A stretch of DNA of 64,000 bases, from the NCBI RefSeq assembly GCF_002305895.1, contig NZ_CP022203.1, positions 124,001-188,000 on the forward strand, read 5' to 3'. The notes beneath the pieces are model-generated. The model was not told the origin of the DNA, searched no databases, and saw only the letters and a program-made list of their open reading frames with translations. Made by a program: the position numbers and the translations under genes. Positions 1 through 8,009 of this stretch are shown here, piece by piece. This DNA comes from Corallococcus macrosporus DSM 14697 (lineage in GTDB: Bacteria > Myxococcota > Myxococcia > Myxococcales > Myxococcaceae). The first letter of the stretch is position 1; each line of letters opens with the position of its first letter.

Positions 1-1670
1 TCCTCCTCCTCGACGACCAGGGATTGGAGGGACGGACGGTCCGACTCCTCGTAGCGGGTGCGGGCGCGCAGGAACTCGATGATGTGTCTATCGATGAGCT
101 CCATGCGCTGCATGAGGAATTCGAGCGTGCCGCCCTCGCGCAGCGTGGCGCGCATGGCGGGGGTGATGGCGTGGCTCTGGAGGACCTCGGGCGGCGGGGC
201 GGGCTCACCGCGCAGCACGTCCACCAGGGCCAGGCCCGGCAGGGGCGGGTGCAGCAGGTAGTTGGCGGGCGTGAAGAGGAAGGAGCGGTAGAGCGCGGGG
301 TCCAGCTTCAGCTCGGCGTCGGGCTCCTGCACGTTGAGCGACTTGAGCACGGGGCTGAGGCTGGCGGGCTCGGTGTCGCTGAAGAGCTGGGGCGTCTCCA
401 GCAGGGCGCCGGTGCGCAGGTGCCGGGGCTGGAGCGCGTACAAGGCGTTGAGGGCCATGCCGCGCGAGCGCAGCGCCAGGCCGAACGTGGCGGGCTGCGC
501 GTGCTGGGCCAGCCATTCGTCGGAGAGCGGCCGCACCTGCGCCAGCAGCGACTGGACGGACTGCTCCTCATCGGGGCCAATGGCGGCCAGCAGCTCCTGG
601 GGCGACAGGGCCCGGCTGTCCAGGAAGCTGTCCACCAGGGTGCCGCGCCAGAAGCCGCGCGCGAGCAAGTCCCGGGTGCGCGGAGACGGCTCCGGGTGGA
701 GGTGGAAGAAGCGCGCGAGCAGCACGAAGTAGAGCGGGTTCGTCATCAACCGCCCGTGGGGGATGCCCGCGTCGCGCTTGAGGAAGACGATGACGCTGCG
801 CAGCGCCGCCTCCGTCTGGAGCAGCGTCTCGGTGAGGTCGTCCTCCTCGCGCAACTGCTTCTGGAAGTCCTGGGTGAAGTCCAGGCCGCGCACCGCGAGC
901 ACGGCCCGCAGCAGCAGGGACTCGTCGACGCGGCCGAAGCCCAGCTCCACCAGGCTGTTGGCCAGCGCCTTCAGGTTGGGCAGCCTCGAGCCCGCCGCGC
1001 CGCCGTAGAGCGCGTTGAAGACCTCGTCGTCGGTGAGCGGCTTTCCGGAGGTGTTGAGCCGCTTGAAGATGATGCGCAGCGTCTTCTCCTCCGCGGCTTC
1101 AACGACATACGCGGGCATCTGGTACTCGCGCGCCGCCTTGCCCAGGCGGATGGCCGCGCGGACGTGCTCCGGGTTCTTCTCCCGGCCGGGGTAGCGGTCC
1201 AGCCAGCCCAGGAGCTGCTCGCTGTCCAGCACCCGGTTGAGCGGCAGCCAGTGCGGAGGCGGCAGCTCGCCGGGCGCGAGCGGGACGATTTCCTGCGTGT
1301 CCAAGTCGAAGAAGAGCGTGAAGCCGTCATGCGCGGTGGGCTCCTGCTCCGGGTGGAGGAGCACCGCGGCCAGCGCGGTGATGCGCTGCTGCCCGTCCAC
1401 CACCCACAGCGCCTGGCTGTGGGAGGGCGCGTCGATGCGCACCGGGCCGAAGCTCACGCTGGCGGCGGGGGCCTCGCGCTTCCAGAAGAGCAGCGTGCCA
1501 ATGGGGTACCCGCGGTAGACGCTGTCGAGCAAATCCCTCACATCGCCGGCCTCCCAGCGCAGGGGCCGCTGGAAGTGGGGCAGTCGCACCTCACCTCGCC
1601 GGACGCGGTCCAACAGGTCCTCGATGCTGAATGCCGTCGCCTGGGGACGCCGTGTCAGGGTGGATTGCAT
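1..1670 (-). CDS. DUF262 domain protein, 3' end outside window
   Basis: The reading frame is open from an ATG at 1670 to the window edge, giving 556 visible codons. The N-terminus has the DUF262 (ParB/Srx-like) signature: FQRPLRW at about residues 33-39, YPIGTLLFWK at 55-64 and DGQQRITAL at 92-100. Members of this family bind nucleotides or DNA and often belong to restriction or phage-defence systems, such as GmrSD or the BREX-associated BrxU. The partner half cannot be judged because the C-terminus is missing. An AGAGG lies about 7 bases before the ATG. The opposite strand carries a 601-codon open frame with no recognisable protein features, which is a shadow. Family assignment is strong; the function is unknown. 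Confidence 0.85.
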   Translation of the reverse strand, partial: MQSTLTRRPQATAFSIEDLLDRVRRGEVRLPHFQRPLRWEAGDVRDLLDSVYRGYPIGTLLFWKREAPAASVSFGPVRIDAPSHSQALWVVDGQQRITALAAVLLHPEQEPTAHDGFTLFFDLDTQEIVPLAPGELPPPHWLPLNRVLDSEQLLGWLDRYPGREKNPEHVRAAIRLGKAAREYQMPAYVVEAAEEKTLRIIFKRLNTSGKPLTDDEVFNALYGGAAGSRLPNLKALANSLVELGFGRVDESLLLRAVLAVRGLDFTQDFQKQLREEDDLTETLLQTEAALRSVIVFLKRDAGIPHGRLMTNPLYFVLLARFFHLHPEPSPRTRDLLARGFWRGTLVDSFLDSRALSPQELLAAIGPDEEQSVQSLLAQVRPLSDEWLAQHAQPATFGLALRSRGMALNALYALQPRHLRTGALLETPQLFSDTEPASLSPVLKSLNVQEPDAELKLDPALYRSFLFTPANYLLHPPLPGLALVDVLRGEPAPPPEVLQSHAITPAMRATLREGGTLEFLMQRMELIDRHIIEFLRARTRYEESDRPSLQSLVVEEE

Positions 1671-2009
1671 GCGCTTGCCTCTGCTCGGCCTGTAACACGG
1701 CCCGCACGGGATGCTCGCCTTCCGGTGGCGGGCGCCGGGAATCACCTGGTTCGGACAGTGACAGCGGAATCATCTGTATTCACTGGTGGTGAATGTTGGA
1801 TTATGAGCTTGGGGGGGGAGCGTGCTTGACGGGCGCCCGGCCGCCCTTCAACATGCCGTCCACGTTTCCTCCTCGGAGTGAGACGCGGCGGCGGTGATTG
1901 CCTCCCCCAAAAGCGACACCGCCGTGGAAGTCCCAGTTGAGCCCCGCGCGCCGCGTTCCCCCTCTCGGCGCGCGGTGGCCCCTGGGATTCTTGGTTCGCC
2001 CCTCGCTTC
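1671..2009. other. Intergenic, no gene seen
   Basis: This stretch separates the DUF262 gene from decayed efflux-pump fragments. Open frames exist on both strands, but none has a recognisable protein or a convincing ribosome site. It should contain the DUF262 promoter, but no clear promoter boxes can be picked out. Confidence 0.5.
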
Positions 2010-2235
2010 TCCGAGCATTGCTTGGCGCGCGCCCAGGTTCTGGAAGAGCACGGGCACCACCCGCGTGTTGAGGATGGTGGAGGATAGGCGCCCTCACTGG
2101 ATGACCACGCCCATGGGCGCGTGAATCTCGTTGCCCGCCTCCATCACCGTGGACAGGTCGCGCCCCGCCACGTTGGCCTGCACCACCATCTTGCGCTGGA
2201 CGCCCTCGCGGCTGATGGTGTTGGGGCCCGTCTAG
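2010..2235 (-). pseudogene. Remnant of a CzcA/CusA-type heavy-metal RND efflux pump
   Basis: Read on the minus strand, 2230-2103 encodes GPNTISREGVQRK followed by VVQANVAGRDL, a conserved block of heavy-metal-efflux RND transporters. A stop (TGA) then appears, and a second piece around 2085-2022 reads SSTILNTRVVPVLF, which resembles the extreme C-terminal membrane segment of the same family. The roughly 200 residues that normally separate these blocks are missing, so this is a deleted and decayed gene, not a working pump. Confidence 0.7.
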
Positions 2236-2278
2236 CACGTGAGGCTGGCGAGCATCTTCAGGGGAATCCGCTGACCGG

Positions 2279-2911
2279 TGGGGGTGTCCACGGGCGTGGC
2301 GGCGTCCCTGCTGCTGAACCTGGAGGGGCCCTTCACCATCCTGCTGGCGCTGTTCGCCTTCGGAAGAGCACCTGGGGCGGTCGGGCGTGCTGGCCGCGGG
2401 GTTCGTGATGGCGGGGGCGGCGGTTCTGGGCTTCCAGGAAGGCGGGCTGCGCGGCGACTGGATGGGCATGCTCGCGCTGGCGGGTGCGTGTCTGGCCTGG
2501 GCGGTGGACAACAACCCCACGCACCGGCTGTCGCTCAAGGCCCCGCCTGTGCTCGTGCGCATCAAGGTCCTGGGCGCTCCGGTTCCTGCACGCGGGGGGT
2601 TGTCTGGCTGACGGGCCAGTCCTTTCCCGGCACGGCGGTGGTGCGCGGCGCCCTGGTGCTGGGCTTCGCGAGTCACGGGGTGTCCATCGTCCTGGACGCG
2701 TGTGCGTTGCGGTTGCTGGGGGCTGCACGGTCACGAACACACGTAGGCCGCGTTGGAGCACGAGCACGTGCATCACCACTGCGCCCACCACCAGCACGCC
2801 CACGCGCCGGGCGTGTTCACCGCCGAGCCCCATGGTCATCCGCATCGGCACGCGCCGCTCACGCACGACCATCCGCACGTGTCGGACCTGCATCATCGCC
2901 ACAAGCACTGA
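2279..2911 (+). pseudogene. Decayed EamA/DMT-family permease with His-rich tail
   Basis: Three frames must be joined to recover the protein. It begins mid-gene with ASLLLNLEGPFTILLALFAFG, typical of EamA permeases. An extra A near 2363 shifts the frame (GEHLGRSG follows), a second shift lies near 2590, and the frame then reads GTAVVRGALVLGFASHGVSIVLD. The end (about 2753-2911) encodes a striking tail of His-Xaa and His-His repeats finishing in LHHRHKH. The N-terminal transmembrane part is missing, replaced by the RND remnant. A His-rich tail suggests the ancestor handled divalent metals; that is inference. Confidence 0.75.
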
Positions 2912-2999
2912 GCGAAGGAACAAGCTCCGCGGTTCAGCCGGTGGCTAAAATTGCCCCGTTTCCGCGATGTCCCACTCGCGATGCGAAAAGGACCCCACG

Positions 3000-3246
3000 A
3001 TGCCGAAGACACGTCCCCCGTGCGACTCGGAGTTCCGGCAACGCATTGTTGAACTGCACCGGTCCGACCGGTCGTTGAAGAGTTTGGCGGCCGAGTAAAT
3101 TTGTCCCGAGCAGAGCATCCGCAACTGGAGCAATCAGTCAGGAGGAACTCCCTATAGCGCTCCCAGGCCCGGACTCGGCGTGGATGAGAACGCCGAGATG
3201 GAGAAACCGAGGCGCGAGGTACGCACGTTGCGGGAGAAGCCACCTT
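3000..3246 (+). pseudogene. IS3-family transposase OrfA remnant
   Basis: The ATG at 3000 starts MPKTRPPCDSEFRQRIVEL, the helix-turn-helix start of IS3-group OrfA (HTH_Tnp_1). An in-frame TAA at 3096 interrupts it after AAE. The same frame continues past the stop with EQSIRNWSNQ and, near 3187-3230, with ENAEMEKPRREVRTLRE, the leucine-zipper-like end of OrfA. No OrfB or clear terminal inverted repeats are left. The mobile element is dead, but it marks this junction as a past insertion site. Confidence 0.75.
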
Positions 3247-3516
3247 GCTTCTTCCGCATGTCCGCCAGCGTCTGAACAGGTACCCTCAATAGCCTCGTTG
3301 CCTCGTGAAATAAGGCAGGAACATCTGCGCAAGGCTTTCCACGTGCAGTCGCAGAGTCGCGTGGCATTCCAAAGGATTCTCTGCGCCAAGGTGCCGCATC
3401 AATGGATTTGCAGTCCATGCGTGGAGACTCCCCAGTTGGGTCCTTATTGTGCCAGAGGACAACGCCGGAGTCTGGGGGGCTTGTTGGCGGAGCGCACTCC
3501 GTGTCAAGGTTTGTGC

Positions 3517-4377
3517 ATGGAACGAACCTATAAGATGGCGGTGAGTTCTCCTCCTGCGTGGGAGTGGGATGTGTATTCTGCCTGGGTTGAGAAGGAATAC
3601 TCAGATTTGTTGCGTTCAGGCGCTTCGAAGGATGAGGGCAATGTTCAAAAATTCCTTGAGCAACATCCTTGCTTGGTTCCGGGTCTTCACTACTCGAACA
3701 AGGTTCCATATCCCGGGGCTCTCATATCTCAGCCCAGGCTGAGTGGCGTTGGTCTGAAAGTTCCTGATTTTCTTTGGATTGGATTCGACAGCGCCACGAT
3801 TTATCCTGTGTTCATTGAAATCGAGACGCCGCATAAAAGCTGGTATACGAGTGCTGGACGTATGCACTCTGAGTTCACGGGGGCCTACCATCAACTCAAG
3901 GAATGGTCTGCTTGGTTCGGAAATCCAACGAATCGGCACGCCTTCTTTGAGGCTTTCAGGATTCCATCCGAGCTACTGCGCGATCGGCGTTGCCAGCCTA
4001 AGTTTATTCTTGTTCACGGTGCTCGTGCGGAGATCGAGGCTCATCGAGAGTTGAACCCAGTCCGGGCGGAGTACAATACGCCTGATATTGACGTTGCAAC
4101 GTTTGATCGCCTTGTCCCTGATCACTCCGCTCATGGCTTGTGGTGCGTGAAAAATGATGGTCGGGACTATCATGCGATATCGCTTCCTCCTACCTTTAAA
4201 ATAGGGCCGTTCAATGCTGGTGATGTTTCGGTGTATCGAGGGCGAGAGGATGCGATAAATGGCAATGCGCTTCTTGGTCCCGAACGAAAAGCGTTTCTCA
4301 TCGAACGACTCGAATATTGGGACCGCTGGGTGAAAGACGGCAGGGGAGGGTGGAAGTACAGCGGCGATTGGGAATGA
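3517..4377 (+). CDS. Shedu-like (DUF4263) putative nuclease
   Basis: The protein has 286 residues from the ATG at 3517 (AAGG about 7 bases upstream; an alternative ATG is at 3535). Residues 46-56 read FLEQHPCLVPG, like the 'FLE.NP' start of DUF4263/SduA C-terminal domains. KVPDF (81-85) is followed by FIEIETP (99-105) and a conserved-looking helix HSEFTGAYHQLKEW (117-130). This fits a PD-(D/E)xK layout with D84 and E101, but the usual lysine is a glutamate (E103), so activity is uncertain. The Shedu family gives anti-phage defence. Base composition is visibly more A/T-rich than the neighbours, which suggests recent transfer. The next gene starts 7 bases downstream. Confidence 0.6.
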   Translation: MERTYKMAVSSPPAWEWDVYSAWVEKEYSDLLRSGASKDEGNVQKFLEQHPCLVPGLHYSNKVPYPGALISQPRLSGVGLKVPDFLWIGFDSATIYPVFIEIETPHKSWYTSAGRMHSEFTGAYHQLKEWSAWFGNPTNRHAFFEAFRIPSELLRDRRCQPKFILVHGARAEIEAHRELNPVRAEYNTPDIDVATFDRLVPDHSAHGLWCVKNDGRDYHAISLPPTFKIGPFNAGDVSVYRGREDAINGNALLGPERKAFLIERLEYWDRWVKDGRGGWKYSGDWE

Positions 4378-4384
4378 GACCGCC

Positions 4385-5302
4385 ATGCGCATCCCCACCT
4401 GCCTTGTAGTGCTGATGCTCCTTTGGGCCTGCGCTACGCCGACGCAGCCTCCCATGACACGCGGAGCGCGGAGTCAGAGACTCGCCAACCTTCAACGGGC
4501 GGCGAAGTTGCCGTGGACTGACGGTGGGCGGTGCGTTGTTCGCGAAGCCTCCCAGCCTTGGCCCGTGCTCGTGGAGAGGTGCTATCAGGCCCTCGAACAT
4601 GACCGGATCGAGTTCCACGACACCACGGGACGATGCGCAGTCGCCTCCGCTGGTGCTGCTGCCGTGGGGGTCGGGTTCTGCGTGCTGGTGGCACCTGAGA
4701 TCGCCGTGGGAGCAGTGATCGTCCTTGGCGCAATGGTGGTCGCCGTCGCCATCAAGGAAGAACTGGATGCGTCTGAGCTACGCCACCACTACCCCGACGA
4801 AGCCGCTGCATCACGAGGAACGAAGGGGGCGCCCCGTGAGGCCGTAGCGCAGCGGAGGCCCAAGCCGGAACCGAGGCCAGCGGGGCAGGACTGGCAGCCA
4901 CCAGTACCGCCTGTGCCACCAGACCGGACGCGCCGCGCCAGTTGCGAGCCTGTTCCGGTGCCACATCGAGGAGGAGACGACGCACATGACCGGTGCGCCG
5001 ATAGGGTTCCGCCGAACCGCTATCCCGGTATGGACGTGCTCGTTGACGGCAAGCACTTCGACGCGCTGCAAGTGGGCGTGCGCGTGCTATGGGAAATAAA
5101 GACCGACCAGTTCGATACGTACTCGCTCTTTCTGCAGAATCAGGTGGCCAACGATGAAGCCGAGGAGCTGCGGGAAGAGCGTGATATCGCCACGGCTTGT
5201 GGATATGGCTTCGTCGTTGGCGTGAGCAGTGCCGCGCACAGAGCCGCGTTGCTGCAACGAGAGCCCAGACTCACAATCGTCGTCACGGGATGCGAACGAT
5301 GA
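4385..5302 (+). CDS. DUF6310-like lipoprotein with nuclease-like C-terminus
   Basis: The 305-residue protein has a lipoprotein signal with lipobox LLWAC (Cys16), a hydrophobic helical stretch at about 84-122, a proline-rich linker, and a C-terminal domain from about 212. That domain contains GMDVLV (D217) followed by LWEIKTD (E237, K239), a spacing that resembles the D...ExK core of restriction-like nucleases. Its sequence resembles the myxobacterial DUF6310 family. The stop overlaps the start of the DUF5953-like gene (ATGA at 5299-5302), so the two are translated together. A lipoprotein with a toxin-like C-terminus followed by a coupled gene resembles SitA/SitI kin-discrimination pairs; that role is inferred. 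Confidence 0.65.
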   Translation: MRIPTCLVVLMLLWACATPTQPPMTRGARSQRLANLQRAAKLPWTDGGRCVVREASQPWPVLVERCYQALEHDRIEFHDTTGRCAVASAGAAAVGVGFCVLVAPEIAVGAVIVLGAMVVAVAIKEELDASELRHHYPDEAAASRGTKGAPREAVAQRRPKPEPRPAGQDWQPPVPPVPPDRTRRASCEPVPVPHRGGDDAHDRCADRVPPNRYPGMDVLVDGKHFDALQVGVRVLWEIKTDQFDTYSLFLQNQVANDEAEELREERDIATACGYGFVVGVSSAAHRAALLQREPRLTIVVTGCER

Positions 5303-6054
5303 CCGCGCAAAGGCGCCTCCTCCTTGCTGTCTACACCCCCGCGCTCACGGGCAACGATGGCCGCACCCTTGCTGCCGTCCGAGGAATGGAGCTGGCGCTC
5401 TCCGGCTTGCGCCTGGAGTGGAAGGTCTCCAAGGAAGGGCACCTCGTTGCGCTCCCTGATCGCGATGCGTGGCTGGCGGAAGCAGCGACACGCGGGAAGT
5501 TCCCACTGCTGTGCAACGGTGACGAAAGCTACCCGGTAACAATAGCAGGGTTGAAGATGCCTGCCAGCCATGCCCCGGGCGGCCAGGCGCTCTTCGATAT
5601 CCATGCGGACCTGCCGTTGGACGTGGCCGTCATTGAGGCAGCCGCGAACGTGTTGGTGAATGTGGCGGAGGGCGCACGTGCGCACTGGGGCCGTGCGACG
5701 CCGGACCGTGCCGCGCTCGAGATCGCGGAGCAGATAGCTCCCACGCTGGGTGGTCCGCCGTCGCCGCCCCGGGGATTGCCCGCGCTCAATTGCTTCGAAC
5801 AGAGCCGCTCGCCCGAGCTTCCCTATTGCCTTGGGTGGCTGAACTACTGGTCGGCGGCTGCCGCGCTGGCTATCGGGTTCCCGGACCCTGCTCGTGACGC
5901 CGAGCTGCTTTCGCGGGCGCGGCGCACGGCATCGGGCGGTTGGGTCGTACAGCTCACCGACGCGCCGCTCGACTTGGACAATCCTGCCCACCTGGATGCA
6001 CTCAAGCGCGCCTATCAGCGCTTCCCCGGGATTGGCGGACGGCCGGCACCTTGA
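5299..6054 (+). CDS. DUF5953-like protein, partner of the upstream lipoprotein
   Basis: This encodes about 251 residues. The ATG at 5299 overlaps the upstream stop as ATGA; another in-frame ATG lies at 5290. The protein has no signal peptide or membrane segment. It begins TAQRRLLLAVYTPALTGND and contains PYCLGWLNYWSAA in its second half. It resembles DUF5953, a myxobacterial family seen downstream of DUF6310 genes. The tight coupling suggests the two products work together, for example as toxin and protective partner. No catalytic motif is visible and the function is unknown. Confidence 0.6.
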   Translation: MTAQRRLLLAVYTPALTGNDGRTLAAVRGMELALSGLRLEWKVSKEGHLVALPDRDAWLAEAATRGKFPLLCNGDESYPVTIAGLKMPASHAPGGQALFDIHADLPLDVAVIEAAANVLVNVAEGARAHWGRATPDRAALEIAEQIAPTLGGPPSPPRGLPALNCFEQSRSPELPYCLGWLNYWSAAAALAIGFPDPARDAELLSRARRTASGGWVVQLTDAPLDLDNPAHLDALKRAYQRFPGIGGRPAP

Positions 6055-6370
6055 CTCAAGCAAGGGGCCTGGGATGCGGCTGGGGCCGAGGGAAAGAGCA
6101 CCCATGTGCAAGCATCCGCACGAACCAGCCCCGAGCCTTCCCGGCGCATGTGCCCCCAGTGTGCCCCTCCCGCGTGGAGTGAAGGGGCGCACCAGGGAAC
6201 AACTCCCCGGAACAGAACGGGATGGCGTCCAGAGCGCGCGAAACCAGGCTGACAGGTGGGTAACCGCGCGTCCTGCGGGAGGTTTCCTTTGCCCAGGCGA
6301 AGGTGACGCTCACCGTCGCTTGCGAGCCCTGGAACATCGGCGGAGAGTGGGCGCCTCCCCTGGAGGACCC
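6055..6370. other. Intergenic, no gene seen
   Basis: This is a GC-rich gap between the DUF5953-like gene and the M28 peptidase. Open frames cross it on both strands, including a long minus-strand one that continues under the peptidase, but none looks like a real protein. The peptidase promoter should lie here. Confidence 0.5.
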
Positions 6371-7870
6371 TTGCCCGTCGCCACCTTCATCCTGCCTGCT
6401 TCCCTCGCGCTCCAACTGCTGTCGGGCGCCGCACCCGCCGCGAAACCGGCGCCCAAGGCCGCCCCGGCGAAGCCCACCACCTCCGCGAAGGCCGCCGCGC
6501 CCGTGTATGCGCAGGCGACCGCGGAGAAGCTCATCGGCCCCGCGCTCACGGATGGCCATGCCTATGCGCGGCTCGCCGAGCTGACGGACGGCATTGGCCC
6601 GCGCCTGTCTGGTTCGCCGGGCGCCGAGGCCGCGGTGCAGTGGGCGCTGCGCTCCTTCAAGGCGGATGGGGTGAAGGCGTGGCTGGAGCCGGTGAAGGTT
6701 CCGCACTGGGTCCGCGGCGAGGCCTCCGGCGAGGTGCTGGCCTCCGAGCGCACGCGCGGCCACCGGCTGGCGCTGCTGGCCCTGGGCGGCAGCCCGCCCA
6801 CCGCGCCCGAGGGCATCACCGCCGAGGTGGTGGAGGTGACGTCGCTGGAGCAGCTGGAGTCGCTGGGCGCGGCGGTGAAGGGGAAGTTCGTCTTCTTCAA
6901 CCACACCATGTCGGTGGCCGCGGACTACGGGCGCTTCGCGGGCCTGCGCTCGCGTGGCCCCGCCGCCGCCGCGAAGCACGGCGCGGTGGGCGCGCTGGTG
7001 CGCTCGCTGGCCACGGCGTCGCTGCGCACGCCGCACACGGGGGCGACGAACTTCCCCAGCGGCGGCCCGCGCGTGCCTGCCGCGTCGGTGTCCACGGAGG
7101 ACGCGGACCTGCTCCACCGGCTGCTGGCGGGCGGCCCGGTGCGGGTGAAGCTGATGCTGGACGCCTCCGAATTGCCGGACGCGGACTCCTCCAACGTGGT
7201 GGCGGAGATTCGCGGGCGCGAGAAGCCGCGGGAAATCGTGCTCATCGGCGCGCACCTGGATTCGTGGGACGTGGGCACGGGCGCGCATGACGACGGCGCG
7301 GGCGTGGTGATGGTGATGGAGGCGGCGCGCCTCATCGCGAAGCTGCCGCAGGCGCCCCGGCGCACGGTGCGCGTGGTGCTCTTCATGAACGAGGAGAACG
7401 GCCTGCGCGGTGGGCGAGCCTACGCGGAGAAGCACGCCGCGGAGCTGCCCCGGCACGTGGGCGCGCTGGAGATGGACGCGGGCGGCGGCCGGCCGGTGAG
7501 CCTCAGCGTGCGCGCGGGCGAGGGTGGGCAGGACCTGCTGCGCCCGTGGATGGCGCCGCTGACGGCGCTGGGCGTGACGCAGTTCTCCTCGCGTGAGGCG
7601 GGTGGGGCGGACATCAGCCCGCTGCTGCCCGCGCGCGTGCCCTTCTTCGGCGTGGAGGTGGACAGCAGCCGCTACTTCGACGTGCACCACACGGAGGCGG
7701 ACACACTGGACAAGGTGGACCCGCAGGACCTGGCCCGCAGCACCGCCGCCGTGGCGTGGATGACGTACGCGCTGGCGGAGATGCCCGGCACGCTCGCGCG
7801 CCCCGAGGCGCCGGCCCCGCGTGGACCCGCGCCCGCGCCCGCGCAGCAGTCGAAGACCTCGGGGCACTGA
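6371..7870 (+). CDS. Secreted M28-family zinc aminopeptidase
   Basis: From a TTG at 6371 (GGAGG at 6362-6366) the product has about 499 residues; a GTG at 6347 is an alternative start. A hydrophobic N-terminus (FILPASLALQLL) followed by an Ala/Pro/Lys linker indicates export. The first domain includes a PA-like insert. The peptidase domain has the M28 zinc ligands in order: GAHLDSWD (about 293-300), HDDGAG (about 305-310), NEENGLRGG with the catalytic Glu (about 339-347), EMDAGG (about 367-372) and HHTEAD (about 438-443). It should remove N-terminal amino acids from peptides outside the cytoplasm. The tail is Pro/Ala-rich. It is transcribed alone. Confidence 0.9.
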   Translation: MPVATFILPASLALQLLSGAAPAAKPAPKAAPAKPTTSAKAAAPVYAQATAEKLIGPALTDGHAYARLAELTDGIGPRLSGSPGAEAAVQWALRSFKADGVKAWLEPVKVPHWVRGEASGEVLASERTRGHRLALLALGGSPPTAPEGITAEVVEVTSLEQLESLGAAVKGKFVFFNHTMSVAADYGRFAGLRSRGPAAAAKHGAVGALVRSLATASLRTPHTGATNFPSGGPRVPAASVSTEDADLLHRLLAGGPVRVKLMLDASELPDADSSNVVAEIRGREKPREIVLIGAHLDSWDVGTGAHDDGAGVVMVMEAARLIAKLPQAPRRTVRVVLFMNEENGLRGGRAYAEKHAAELPRHVGALEMDAGGGRPVSLSVRAGEGGQDLLRPWMAPLTALGVTQFSSREAGGADISPLLPARVPFFGVEVDSSRYFDVHHTEADTLDKVDPQDLARSTAAVAWMTYALAEMPGTLARPEAPAPRGPAPAPAQQSKTSGH

Positions 7871-7928
7871 GGGCTGGCGGCGCGGGGAGGGGCATTCCGC
7901 GAGACCTGCCCCTCCTCTCGGTCCTTAC

Positions 7929-8006
7929 TAATTTTGTCGATACTTCGCTGCTTACAGTGAACTCTGCACCCGTCACTAGCGTTCCGGCAGAATATCGACA
8001 AAATTA
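7929..8006 (+). promoter_or_regulatory. 14-bp inverted repeat, likely operator of the AbiE-like operon
   Basis: TAATTTTGTCGATA at 7929-7942 is exactly mirrored by TATCGACAAAATTA at 7993-8006, with 50 bases between the arms. The right arm touches the start codons of the following gene (TTG 8007, ATG 8010). The arms are A/T-rich in otherwise GC-rich DNA. AbiEi-type antitoxins are known to bind paired inverted repeats at their own promoter and repress it, which is the likely role here. No good Shine-Dalgarno is visible, so the transcript may be leaderless. Confidence 0.65.
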
Positions 8007-8009
8007 TTG

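Noticed and set aside
24-1829. 601-codon plus-strand open frame
   Set aside because: It is the antisense shadow of the DUF262 gene, which has clear family motifs; this frame is only Ala/Arg/Gln-rich filler.
3403-3432. tRNA-like stem-loop (TGGATTTGCAGTCCA)
   Set aside because: It resembles an anticodon arm, but no acceptor stem, D arm or T arm can be fitted around it.
6056-7867. 603-codon minus-strand frame under the M28 gene
   Set aside because: Shadow of the peptidase; the zinc-site motifs are on the plus strand.
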